Shown piece by piece: positions 1 to 6,004 of a DNA stretch of 6,045 bases. How positions within the stretch are numbered: the stretch's first letter is position 1; every line of letters begins with the position of its first letter. The translations under genes were made by a program, and so were the position numbers. The DNA comes from Acidovorax sp. (GTDB taxonomy: Bacteria; Pseudomonadota; Gammaproteobacteria; Burkholderiales; Burkholderiaceae_C): NCBI GenBank assembly GCA_011620245.1, contig WOZN01000109.1, forward strand, positions 1-6,045, read 5' to 3'. A model generated the notes under the pieces. That model saw only the letters and a program-made list of their open reading frames with translations. It was not told the origin of the DNA and ran no database searches.

Positions 1-67
1 GTTGATTTCATGCGGTTTGTCAAGGGATACAAAGCGGTCAACTGCCGTTTTTAGGATCATTGGCCGG
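1..67. other. AT-richer intergenic edge; possible start of next gene
   Basis: This stretch lies just downstream of the stop codon of the EEP-family gene and is visibly less GC-rich than the rest of the window. On the minus strand an ATG at 60-58 opens a frame of 20 codons that runs off the left edge (begins MILKTAVDRF). It would start 7 nt after the preceding stop, but no ribosome binding site stands before it and I do not recognise the peptide. In E. coli the EEP-family gene ybhP is followed by cardiolipin synthase gene clsB, so a clsB-like gene may lie further left, but nothing here confirms it. The stretch also contains a weak hairpin with a T-run. I regard it as intergenic by default. Confidence 0.4.
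31..52 (+). terminator. weak candidate intrinsic terminator
   Basis: Bases 31-38 (AAAGCGGT) can pair with 44-51 (GCCGTTTT) around a 5-nt loop. The stem has 8 pairs, two of them G-T wobbles, and a run of five T ends at 52. The T-run sits correctly for plus-strand transcription, which would suit a plus-strand gene entering from the left and converging on this minus-strand operon. Read on the minus strand the wobbles become mismatches and the hairpin is weaker. The core is only three G-C pairs, so the call is tentative. Confidence 0.25.
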
Positions 68-817
68 TCAGAGCCTGAACTCGGCAATCAGCGGCAGGTG
101 GTCGGACATGCGCCACCAGATACGCCCCCGCGGCACATGCAGTCCGATTGGCGAGAGCCCCCGCACATAGACATGATCGAGCTGCACCAGCGGCAGCCGG
201 GCAGGATAGGTGAAGGCGCGCGGCGCATCAAACTCATGCAGGCCGAAGCCCGCCAACATGCGCTTGATCTGCATTCCCCAGTCGTTGAAATCGCCGGCCA
301 CCACCACCGGTAATCCCGCGGGCACCTCGCGCTCGATGAACTGCTGCAGGCGTTCGACCTGCCGCACCCGGCTGCCGGGAATGAGCCCCAGGTGCACCAC
401 GATCACATGCACACGGCGGCCATGCGCATCCACCTCCACATGCAGCAGGCCGCGCTGCTCGAAGCGGTGGTCGGAGATGTCCTCGTGCTGATGCCCGATC
501 ACCGGCCAGCGCGAGAGCAGCGCGTTGCCATGCTCGCCATGGCGCGTGAACGCATTGGTGCGGTACACCGCCTCATAGCCCTCGGGCGCCAGGTACTCGG
601 CCTGCGGCACATCGGGCCAGTGCTGGAAATAGGCGGCTTCACGGCGGTGCAGCTTGCGCACTTCCTGCAGGCAGACGATGTCGGCATCGAGCTGCTCCAC
701 GGCCAGCCCCAGGTTGTGTATCTCCAGCCGGCGCGCCGGGCCCAGGCCCTGCACACCCTTGTGGATGTTGTAGGTGGCAATGCGCAGAATGTCGGAAACG
801 GGGTGGGATGGGTTCAT
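68..817 (-). CDS. endonuclease/exonuclease/phosphatase (EEP) family protein, YbhP-like
   Basis: A 249-residue protein covering the whole EEP (DNase I / exonuclease III-like) fold, a family of metal-dependent phosphodiesterases and phosphatases. The active-site motifs appear in order: ATYNIHKG at 14-21 (Asn17), DIVCLQEV at 46-53 (Glu52, metal ligand), a His at 142 in VIVVHLGL, GDFND at 175-179 (Asp176, Asn178), LDH at 213-215, and SDHLP at 238-242 with the catalytic His240. I see no signal peptide or membrane segment, so it is probably cytoplasmic. The ATG overlaps the nudB stop in an ATGA arrangement, which fixes the start and suggests translational coupling; no clear Shine-Dalgarno is present. 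A frame continues upstream of the ATG but only inside nudB. Members near cardiolipin synthase genes (E. coli ybhP) are the closest named relatives I can suggest. Its substrate (DNA, RNA, phospholipid or other phosphoester) cannot be read from the sequence. Confidence 0.88.
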   Translation of the reverse strand: MNPSHPVSDILRIATYNIHKGVQGLGPARRLEIHNLGLAVEQLDADIVCLQEVRKLHRREAAYFQHWPDVPQAEYLAPEGYEAVYRTNAFTRHGEHGNALLSRWPVIGHQHEDISDHRFEQRGLLHVEVDAHGRRVHVIVVHLGLIPGSRVRQVERLQQFIEREVPAGLPVVVAGDFNDWGMQIKRMLAGFGLHEFDAPRAFTYPARLPLVQLDHVYVRGLSPIGLHVPRGRIWWRMSDHLPLIAEFRL

Positions 818-1311
818 GGCAAGGCAAATTGTGGCAGCAACAGGATGGCCTCGGCATTGGAGGGCGAGAAGCAGCGATGCGCCGCCTCGCGCCAGGGCCA
901 CCAGGCCCATGCCTGGTGCTCGCGCGGGCTCAGCACCACGGGCTCGGTTGCGGGCACCTGCAGGCTGAACAAATGCTCGGTGTTGCGCCGCACGCCCGGT
1001 GCGTAGCGGTGCAGCCACTGCGGGTAGATGTCGTACACATTTTCCAGGCCCCAGTCACGCAGCGTGCAACCCGGTGCATCTGCGCTGATACCGGTCTCCT
1101 CCAGCACCTCGCGCACCGCGGTTTCGCGCCAGCCTTCCTGCAGGCTGTCCTTGCTGCCAGTGACCGATTGCCAGAATGGCTGGCCATCGGGCGCATCGAC
1201 CGCGCGGCGGATGAGCAGCACATCGAGTGCGGGCGTGTGGATCACCACCAGCACGGATTCCGGAATCTTGAACGCTGGCAGGCTTGGGACAGGCCCCGGT
1301 GGTGCGGTCAT
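814..1311 (-). CDS. nudB: dihydroneopterin triphosphate diphosphatase (Nudix hydrolase NudB)
   Basis: A 165-residue Nudix hydrolase. NudB removes pyrophosphate from 7,8-dihydroneopterin triphosphate, an early step of folate synthesis in the cytoplasm. The Nudix box runs from Gly52 to Ile75 and ends REVLEETGI (67-75), with metal-binding Glu71 and Glu72. FWQSVTGS at 46-53 and HRYAPGVRRNTE at 101-112 closely resemble E. coli NudB (WQSVTGS and HRYAPGVTRNTE), which is why I name this subfamily instead of a generic Nudix protein. There are six residues, not the canonical five, between the box Gly and the first box Glu. I chose the ATG at 1311 because the protein then begins shortly before the first strand; an in-frame ATG at 1341 is the alternative. 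Neither has a good Shine-Dalgarno. The gene follows the aspS terminator, so it needs read-through or its own promoter in 1312-1395, where I see no convincing one. It overlaps the next gene by 4 bp. Confidence 0.87.
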   Translation of the reverse strand: MTAPPGPVPSLPAFKIPESVLVVIHTPALDVLLIRRAVDAPDGQPFWQSVTGSKDSLQEGWRETAVREVLEETGISADAPGCTLRDWGLENVYDIYPQWLHRYAPGVRRNTEHLFSLQVPATEPVVLSPREHQAWAWWPWREAAHRCFSPSNAEAILLLPQFALP

Positions 1312-1395
1312 GGTGGAGCCCGCCGGGAACGTCCGGCGCATGGTGTGCCGACGACTGGGCAAAAGGCGAGCGCATCGGACATCTGAATTCCCCAG

Positions 1396-1420
1396 AAAAA
1401 AGGGCGCCCTGAAGGCGCCC
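1396..1420 (-). terminator. intrinsic terminator of aspS
   Basis: On the minus strand the perfect 7-bp stem GGGCGCC / GGCGCCC (1414-1420 and 1402-1408) encloses a 5-nt loop and is followed directly by six T (1396-1401). It begins 26 nt after the aspS stop codon. This is a textbook Rho-independent terminator oriented for aspS, and it should separate the aspS transcript from nudB. Plus-strand function is unlikely, because after the stem the plus strand has only a distant TTTT. Confidence 0.9.
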
Positions 1421-1446
1421 CTGGATTTTGCACGAAGCCTGGCCAA

Positions 1447-3285
1447 TCAGCCGGCCTTCACCGCGTCCGGATTGCGCAGGCGGATATGCAGTTCGCGCAA
1501 CTGCTTTTCGTCCACGATGGACGGCGCCTGGGTCAGCAGGCACTGGGCGCGCTGGGTCTTGGGGAAGGCGATCACGTCGCGGATGGACTCGGCGCCGGTC
1601 ATCAGCGTGACGATGCGGTCCAGGCCAAAGGCCAGGCCGCCGTGCGGGGGCGCGCCGTATTGCAGGGCGTCGAGCAGGAAGCCGAACTTTTGCTGCGCCT
1701 CTTCGGGCGTGATCTTGAGGGCGTCGAACACTTTTTGCTGCACGTCGGCGCGGTGGATACGCACCGAGCCGCCGCCCATTTCCCAGCCGTTCAGGACCAT
1801 GTCGTAGCCCTTGGAGATGCACTTCCCGGGCGCTGTGACCATGTAGTCCTCGTGGCCGTCCTTGGGCGCGGTGAAGGGGTGGTGCACGGCCACCCAGCGG
1901 TCGTTTTCTTCGTCGTGCTCGAACATCGGGAAGTCCACCACCCACAGCGGTGCCCAGCGGTCTTCAAACAGGCCGTTCTTCTTGCCAAATTCGCTGTGGC
2001 CAATCTTGATGCGCAGCGCGCCAATGGCGTCGTTGACGATTTTTTCCTTGTCGGCGCCGAAGAAGATCAGGTCGCCGTCTTGTGCGCCGGTGCGCTGGAG
2101 GACTTCGGCCAGCGCCGCGTCGTGGAGGTTTTTCACGATGGGCGATTGCAGGCCCGGCCACCGGGTGGCCCCTTCGGCTCCAGGGCCCTTGGCCGCTTCG
2201 TTGACGCGGATGTAGGCCAGGCCCTTGGCGCCGTAAATTTTCACGAACTCGGTGTAGGCGTCGATTTCGCCGCGGCTGATGCCGCCGCCTTCGACCGAGC
2301 CGCCGGGCACGCGCAGCGCCACCACGCGGCCGTTCTTCATGTTGGCCGCGCCCGAGAACACCTTGAAGTCCACGTCCTTCATCACGTCGGTCAGTTCGGT
2401 GAATTCGAGCTTGACGCGCAGGTCGGGCTTGTCGGAGCCATAGCGGTGGGCCGCTTCGTGGTAGGTCATGACCGGGAACTCGCCCAGGTCCACGCCCAGC
2501 GTGTTCTGGAACACTGTCTTGATCATGCCCTGGAACATGTCGCGGATGTCCTGCTCGTCCATGAACGAGGTTTCGATATCGATCTGGGTGAATTCGGGCT
2601 GGCGGTCAGCGCGCAGGTCTTCGTCACGGAAGCATTTGGTGATCTGGTAGTAGCGGTCAAAACCGGCCACCATCAGCAGCTGCTTGAACAGCTGGGGCGA
2701 CTGCGGCAGCGCAAAGAAATGGCCCTCGTGCACGCGGCTGGGCACCAGGTAGTCGCGTGCGCCTTCGGGCGTGCTCTTGGTGAGCATGGGGGTTTCGATG
2801 TCGATGAAACCGTTGGCGTCGAGGAACTTGCGCACTTCCATGGACACGCGGTAGCGCAGCATCAGGTTGTTCTGCATGTAGGGGCGGCGCAGATCGAGCA
2901 CGCGGTGCGTGAGGCGCGTGGTCTCCGAGAGGTTTTCTTCGTCGATCTGGAACGGGGGCGTGACCGAGGGGTTGAGCACGTTCAGTTCATGGCACAGCAC
3001 CTCGACCTTGCCGCTTCGCAGGCTGTCGTTGGTCGTGCCCGCGGGGCGCGCGCGCACCAGGCCCTTGACCTGCACGCAGAACTCGTTGCGCACGTCTTCG
3101 GCGGTCTTGAACATCTCGGCGCGATCCGGGTCGCAGACCACCTGCACCGAGCCTTCGCGGTCACGCAGATCGATGAAGATCACACCGCCATGGTCGCGGC
3201 GGCGGTTGACCCAGCCCGACAGGGTGACGGTCTGGCCCAGAAGGGTTTCGGTCACAAGACCGCAATAGTGGGAACGCATGGCCAT
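1447..3285 (-). CDS. aspS: aspartyl-tRNA synthetase, bacterial type, predicted non-discriminating
   Basis: A 612-residue class IIb aminoacyl-tRNA synthetase that attaches aspartate to tRNA using ATP. The N-terminal OB-fold anticodon-binding domain (about 1-110) includes [11 protein letters not shown]. The class II core follows, with the flipping loop [13 protein letters not shown] (172-184), motif 2 around [14 protein letters not shown] (219-232) and motif 3 GLAFGLDR (550-557). The bacterial GAD insertion domain occupies roughly 290-425. His32 and Gly83 align with His31 and Gly82 of Pseudomonas aeruginosa AspRS, residues tied to the non-discriminating form, so it probably also makes Asp-tRNA(Asn) for GatCAB. 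Start: ATG at 3285 is preceded by GGAAG with 7-nt spacing. The second Met (3279) is too far from that site and the longer upstream frame lacks support. A short Gly/Pro-containing insertion lies at about 367-378. The gene sits 40 nt after the DUF502 gene and ends at a strong terminator. Confidence 0.98.
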   Translation of the reverse strand: MAMRSHYCGLVTETLLGQTVTLSGWVNRRRDHGGVIFIDLRDREGSVQVVCDPDRAEMFKTAEDVRNEFCVQVKGLVRARPAGTTNDSLRSGKVEVLCHELNVLNPSVTPPFQIDEENLSETTRLTHRVLDLRRPYMQNNLMLRYRVSMEVRKFLDANGFIDIETPMLTKSTPEGARDYLVPSRVHEGHFFALPQSPQLFKQLLMVAGFDRYYQITKCFRDEDLRADRQPEFTQIDIETSFMDEQDIRDMFQGMIKTVFQNTLGVDLGEFPVMTYHEAAHRYGSDKPDLRVKLEFTELTDVMKDVDFKVFSGAANMKNGRVVALRVPGGSVEGGGISRGEIDAYTEFVKIYGAKGLAYIRVNEAAKGPGAEGATRWPGLQSPIVKNLHDAALAEVLQRTGAQDGDLIFFGADKEKIVNDAIGALRIKIGHSEFGKKNGLFEDRWAPLWVVDFPMFEHDEENDRWVAVHHPFTAPKDGHEDYMVTAPGKCISKGYDMVLNGWEMGGGSVRIHRADVQQKVFDALKITPEEAQQKFGFLLDALQYGAPPHGGLAFGLDRIVTLMTGAESIRDVIAFPKTQRAQCLLTQAPSIVDEKQLRELHIRLRNPDAVKAG

Positions 3286-3292
3286 GGCAGAA

Positions 3293-3297
3293 CTTCC
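3293..3297 (-). promoter_or_regulatory. Shine-Dalgarno of aspS
   Basis: GGAAG on the minus strand, 7 nt before the ATG at 3285. It decides between the two closely spaced start codons of MAMRSH in favour of the first. A 5-bp inverted repeat (GCGCC / GGCGC, 3299-3313) lies immediately upstream in the leader and has no T-run, so it is not a terminator. Confidence 0.7.
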
Positions 3298-3325
3298 GGC
3301 GCCGCTGTGGCGCATTAAAGGGGAT

Positions 3326-3952
3326 TCACTTGGAGGAGACAGGGGCAAGGGCGGGGCTGGAAGGAGCAACCACGCCCATCGAAATGATGTATTTGAGCGC
3401 TGCGTCCACGCTCATGTCGAGTTCGACGCAGTCGCTCTTGCGCACCATCACAAAATACCCGCCGGTGGGGTTGGGGGTGGTGGGCACATACACGCTGACA
3501 AACTCATCGCGCAGGTACGCCGCCACCTCGCCATTGGGAGTGCCCGTGATGAAGGCCACGGTCCAGACACCTTCATGCGGCCATTGCACCAGCACGGCGG
3601 TGCGAAAGGCGTTGCCGCTTTCGGAAAACAGCGTGTCGGAGACCTGCTTGACGCTCGAATAGATGGAGCGCACCACCGGAATGCGGCTGACCAGGCCGTC
3701 GCCCAGCTGCACCAGCTTGCGCCCGGCAAAGTTGCTGGCCGTGGCACCCACCACCAGCAGGATCAGCAGGGTCAGCAGCACGCCAAAGCCCGGAATGTGG
3801 AATCCGAGCAGCTTGTCGGGTTGCCAGGCCAGCGGCAGGATCTGCAGGGTCTGGTCGAGCGTGCCCACGATCCAGTTGAGCACCGCGATGGTGATCACCC
3901 CCGGAACAATCACCAGCAAGCCGGTGAAAAACCATTTGCGCAAGGCGGACAT
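3326..3952 (-). CDS. DUF502 family inner-membrane protein
   Basis: A 208-residue protein matching the DUF502 family in layout. A short basic N-terminus (MSALRKW) is followed by a first membrane segment at about 8-30, a Pro/Gly-containing stretch, a second membrane segment at about 54-76, and a soluble C-terminal domain of about 130 residues. The segment [20 protein letters not shown] (89-108) is the most recognisable family signature; TGGYFVMV (163-170) lies in the soluble part. No catalytic motif is visible and the biochemical function of the family is not established. The start lies 8 nt after the fmdB stop. There is no Shine-Dalgarno before it (the leader reads TCTCCTCG), so translation is probably coupled to fmdB. 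Position between an FmdB protein and aspS is, to my knowledge, common in Burkholderiales, but that does not by itself indicate a role in tRNA charging. Confidence 0.88.
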   Translation of the reverse strand: MSALRKWFFTGLLVIVPGVITIAVLNWIVGTLDQTLQILPLAWQPDKLLGFHIPGFGVLLTLLILLVVGATASNFAGRKLVQLGDGLVSRIPVVRSIYSSVKQVSDTLFSESGNAFRTAVLVQWPHEGVWTVAFITGTPNGEVAAYLRDEFVSVYVPTTPNPTGGYFVMVRKSDCVELDMSVDAALKYIISMGVVAPSSPALAPVSSK

Positions 3953-3960
3953 CGAGGAGA

Positions 3961-4311
3961 TCAGTCTGAAGAATTGGCGCTGCCGGCACCCGTGGCGGCC
4001 GGGGCGGCACTGGCAGCCTCCTTCTTGGCGGCACCGGTATCGGCTGCGGCAGGCGCAGAGGTCTTGGCGTCGGCCGCACCCCTGTCATCGCTCTTGGCGT
4101 CGGTGGCGGGGGCGGAGCTGCCGCCGTTGCCGCCACGGAAATCCGTCACATACCAGCCCGAGCCCTTGAGATGAAACCCTGCGGCAGTCACCTGCTTGGT
4201 GAATGTTTCAGCACCGCACGCGGGGCAGACGGTGAGTTGGGGGTCCGAGATTTTTTGCAGCACATCCTTGGCATGGCCGCAGGAGCCGCATTTGTAGGCG
4301 TAAATAGGCAT
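3961..4311 (-). CDS. FmdB-type zinc-ribbon protein
   Basis: A 116-residue protein. The N-terminal 55 or so residues form the FmdB/CxxC_CxxC_SSSS putative regulatory domain: MPIYAYKC at 1-8, with Cys8, Cys11, Cys29 and Cys32 in two CxxC knuckles that probably hold one zinc. GFHLKGSGWYVTDF at 45-58 is also typical of the family. From about residue 60 to the end the sequence is a low-complexity tail rich in Ala, Ser, Gly, Asp and Lys, probably disordered. The family takes its name from a gene near formamidase operons, but most members, including those next to aspS, have no proven function. The ATG at 4311 gives the conserved MPIYxYxC beginning. A longer in-frame ATG at 4371 would place the promoter-like region inside the gene, so I reject it. 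There is no strong Shine-Dalgarno. It is probably the first gene of the fmdB-DUF502-aspS transcript. Confidence 0.9.
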   Translation of the reverse strand: MPIYAYKCGSCGHAKDVLQKISDPQLTVCPACGAETFTKQVTAAGFHLKGSGWYVTDFRGGNGGSSAPATDAKSDDRGAADAKTSAPAAADTGAAKKEAASAAPAATGAGSANSSD

Positions 4312-4345
4312 GGCGAGAGTGTTGGGGGAAAGTGCAAAACCTTTA

Positions 4346-4351
4346 ATTATA
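4346..4351 (-). promoter_or_regulatory. candidate -10 box (TATAAT) for the fmdB-DUF502-aspS operon
   Basis: A perfect TATAAT lies on the minus strand 34 nt before the fmdB ATG, giving an expected leader of roughly 27 nt. The best -35-like hexamer, TTGAAG at 4366-4371, is only 14 bp upstream, shorter than the usual 16-18. At 16-18 bp the hexamers are poor matches. The -10 is persuasive because this is the only AT-rich patch in the gap, but the -35 element is weak, so an activator-assisted or weak promoter is possible. Confidence 0.55.
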
Positions 4352-4367
4352 GGCAGCCACCCTGCCT
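4351..4367. repeat. short inverted repeat in the fmdB promoter region
   Basis: AGGCAG (4351-4356) and CTGCCT (4362-4367) form a 6-bp perfect stem around a 5-nt loop. It fills the space between the candidate -35 and -10 of fmdB. On the minus strand it is followed by ATAATTAAAGG, not a clean T-run, so as a terminator for the symporter gene it would be weak. It could equally be an operator half-site pair or chance. Confidence 0.4.
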
Positions 4368-4390
4368 TCAACCCCTGCCTTCAACCCCTG
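4361..4390. repeat. 13-bp tandem repeat, two full copies plus a partial
   Basis: The unit CCTGCCTTCAACC occurs at 4361-4373 and 4374-4386 without mismatch, followed by the partial copy CCTG at 4387-4390. It begins immediately after the symporter stop codon (4394-4396) and runs into the fmdB promoter region. Each full unit carries a TTGAAG on the minus strand, so the repeat duplicates the candidate -35 hexamer. Confidence 0.85.
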
Positions 4391-4393
4391 GCC

Positions 4394-5839
4394 TCATTCC
4401 ACGCCCACCATGCGGTGGTGTCCGGCATGGCTGTTGCGGATTGCCTGCGGGCCCAGCGAGCCGGCCAGCATGCCCACCAACGCCGCCAGCAAGCCGGCCA
4501 GTTGCGCCGGAAACACCTGGCCCGCCGGGGTTGCCAGAAACAACAGCCAGGTCAACAAACCCAGCACGATGGCAAACACCGCCCCCTGGGTGGTGGCCCG
4601 CTTCCAGTACAGGCCAAACACCAGAGGCACAAAGGCGCCCACCAACGGCACCTGGTAGGCGCCCGAGACCAGTTCATAGATGGAGGTGCCTTCCATGCGA
4701 ATCGCATAGGCCAGCACCAGGCCGCTGAACACCAGCGTGGTGATGCGCATGGTGCGCAAATGCTGCCGGTCGGAGGCATGCGGACGGAACTGGCGCCAGA
4801 TGTTCTCTGTGAACGTCACGCTGGGTGCCAGCAAGGTGGCCGATGCCGTGGACTTGAGTGCCGACAGCAGTGCGCCAAAAAAGATCACCTGCATGACAAA
4901 GGGCATCTTGCTCAGCACCAGCGCGGGCAGCACCTTTTGCGGATCGTCCTTGAGCAGCGCTGCGGTTTCAGCCGGCATGATGATGAGCGCGCTGGCCACC
5001 AGAAACATCGGTACAAAGGCGAACAGGATATAGAGAATGCCGCCAATCACCGGCCCGCGCGTGGCGGCCTGGATGTTGTTGGCCGACATCACGCGCTGAA
5101 ACACATCCTGCTGGGGGATCGAGCCAAACATCATCGTGATGCCGGCCGCAATGAAGAACAGGATGTCGTGGAATTTCGGCTCTGGCAGAAAGCGGAACAG
5201 CTCGCGGCTGGAGGCCAGTTCGATGACCTTGTCCGCCCCGCCGGCCATGTTGCCCGCAAACACCGCGATCAGCGTCAGCCCCACCACCAGGATGATCATC
5301 TGGATAAAGTCCGTCACCGCCACCGACCACATGCCGCCAAACAGGGTGTATGCCAGGATCGACACCACCCCGATCGCCATGCCCATGGGAATGCTGATGG
5401 CCCCGCCAGACAGCAGGTTGAACACCAGCCCCAATGCAGTGACCTGGGCCGACACCCAGCCCAGGTAGCTCAGCATGATGATCAGCGAGCACACGATCTC
5501 CACCGCGCGGCCATAGCGCTCGCGGTAGTAGTCACTGATGGTCAGCAGCGTCATGCGGTAGAGCTTGCCCGCAAAGAACAGGCCCACCAGAATCAGGCAA
5601 AACCCCGCACCAAAAGGGTCTTCAACCACATTGCCCAGCCCGCCCTCGATGAACTTGGCCGGAATGCCCAGCACCGTCTCCGAACCAAACCAGGTGGCAA
5701 ACGTGGTGGTGACAATCATGTACAGCGGCAGGTGACGCCCGGCAATCGCAAAATCGGCGGCATTCTTGACCCGCTTGGCGGCAACCAGGCCAATGGCGAT
5801 GGTGATCAACAGATAGACGATAACCAGGGTCAACAGCAC
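4394..5839 (-). CDS. sodium:solute symporter family (SSS, TC 2.A.21) transporter
   Basis: A 481-residue integral membrane protein, the usual SSS length, with about 13 hydrophobic segments; the first starts at residue 1 and the last ends near 462. SSS proteins couple Na+ entry to uptake of sugars, amino acids, organic acids or similar solutes across the inner membrane. TTTFATWFGSETVLGIPA (44-61) fits the second predicted segment. SALKSTASATLL (326-337) matches the TM8 region whose adjacent Ser-Thr (here Ser330, Thr331; Ser340-Thr341 in PutP) helps form the Na2 sodium site. The substrate cannot be predicted. I chose GTG at 5839: it is preceded by GAGGAA with 6-nt spacing and puts the protein start directly at the first membrane helix. 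The frame stays open upstream to an ATG at 5968, but that extension crosses the intergenic repeat (PFDRLRTGQAQGERV) and a poly-T tract and is not real coding sequence. The C-terminus is His-rich (SHAGHH). It is probably transcribed alone. Confidence 0.9.
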   Translation of the reverse strand: MLLTLVIVYLLITIAIGLVAAKRVKNAADFAIAGRHLPLYMIVTTTFATWFGSETVLGIPAKFIEGGLGNVVEDPFGAGFCLILVGLFFAGKLYRMTLLTISDYYRERYGRAVEIVCSLIIMLSYLGWVSAQVTALGLVFNLLSGGAISIPMGMAIGVVSILAYTLFGGMWSVAVTDFIQMIILVVGLTLIAVFAGNMAGGADKVIELASSRELFRFLPEPKFHDILFFIAAGITMMFGSIPQQDVFQRVMSANNIQAATRGPVIGGILYILFAFVPMFLVASALIIMPAETAALLKDDPQKVLPALVLSKMPFVMQVIFFGALLSALKSTASATLLAPSVTFTENIWRQFRPHASDRQHLRTMRITTLVFSGLVLAYAIRMEGTSIYELVSGAYQVPLVGAFVPLVFGLYWKRATTQGAVFAIVLGLLTWLLFLATPAGQVFPAQLAGLLAALVGMLAGSLGPQAIRNSHAGHHRMVGVE

Positions 5840-5908
5840 GGCATGTTCCTCGATGTCGCGAGCAAAAAGAAAAAAATGCTTGAGAGAGCAACATATCTCA
5901 GATAAAAC
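5840..5908 (-). promoter_or_regulatory. symporter leader with U-rich tract
   Basis: The minus strand reads AGCATTTTTTTCTTTTTGCT at 5861-5880, seven T and five T separated by one C, flanked by AGCA/TGCT. It lies 22 nt upstream of the start codon, just before the GAGGAA site. Such pyrimidine tracts can help ribosome loading. It is not preceded by a GC stem, so it is not an intrinsic terminator. I find no convincing -35/-10 pair; TATGTT at 5888-5893 is the best -10-like string and is weak. Confidence 0.35.
5846..5851 (-). promoter_or_regulatory. Shine-Dalgarno deciding the GTG start of the symporter
   Basis: GAGGAA on the minus strand, 6 nt before the GTG at 5839. No in-frame ATG lies between the repeat and the first membrane helix, so this site is the main evidence for the GTG start. 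An out-of-frame ATG (5844) lies between the site and the GTG. Confidence 0.7.
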
Positions 5909-6004
5909 CCGTTCGCCCTGAGCCTGGCCTGTCCTGAGCCTGTCGAAGGGTCGAAGGGCCGCACCCAAGCAGTGCCCCGGCTTCGACAGGCTCAGCCCGA
6001 ACGG
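5909..6004. repeat. compound inverted repeat of the CTTCGACAGGCTCAG family
   Basis: A perfect 15-bp inverted repeat pairs 5934-5948 (CTGAGCCTGTCGAAG) with 5981-5995 (CTTCGACAGGCTCAG) across a 32-nt spacer. An outer 7-bp pair, CCGTTCG (5909-5915) with CGAACGG (5998-6004), belongs to the same repeat family. The left arm has been lengthened by a local duplication: CCTGAGCCTG occurs at 5917-5926 and again at 5933-5942. TCGAAGGG is also doubled (5943-5950, 5951-5958). The core is a dispersed intergenic repeat that I know from Comamonadaceae and other betaproteobacteria. It could form a large hairpin; on the minus strand the outer stem is followed by GGTTTTATC, so it may also end transcription coming from the right. 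Confidence 0.85.

Noticed and set aside
818..1018. N-terminal extension of the EEP protein to an ATG at 1018
   Set aside because: It lies wholly inside nudB in another frame and adds low-complexity Ala/Arg sequence before the conserved domain; the ATGA overlap is a better start.
3299..3313. GCGCC/GGCGC inverted repeat upstream of aspS as a terminator or riboswitch
   Set aside because: The stem is only 5 bp with no T-run, and the 40-nt gap is too short for a T-box or other known riboswitch.
1486..3318. 610-codon open frame on the plus strand opposite aspS
   Set aside because: It mirrors the AspRS gene codon for codon, has a composition typical of antisense GC-rich frames (many His, Val, Gly, Ala, Gln), and shows no recognisable motif or ribosome site.
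3314..3319. TTTAAT on the minus strand as a -10 box for aspS
   Set aside because: It matches five of six bases but no acceptable -35 lies 16-18 bp upstream; co-transcription from the fmdB promoter is simpler.
3278..4174. 298-codon plus-strand frame opposite DUF502 and fmdB
   Set aside because: It spans two convincing minus-strand genes and their gap, with low-complexity composition and no motif.
4310..5905. 531-codon open frame on the plus strand opposite the symporter
   Set aside because: It is an antisense shadow: highly His/Gln/Arg-rich, no known domain, while the minus frame encodes a clear multi-helix transporter.
5840..5968. N-terminal extension of the symporter to an ATG at 5968
   Set aside because: The added 43 residues come from the intergenic repeat and a poly-T tract, and a GTG with a good Shine-Dalgarno lies at the first membrane helix.
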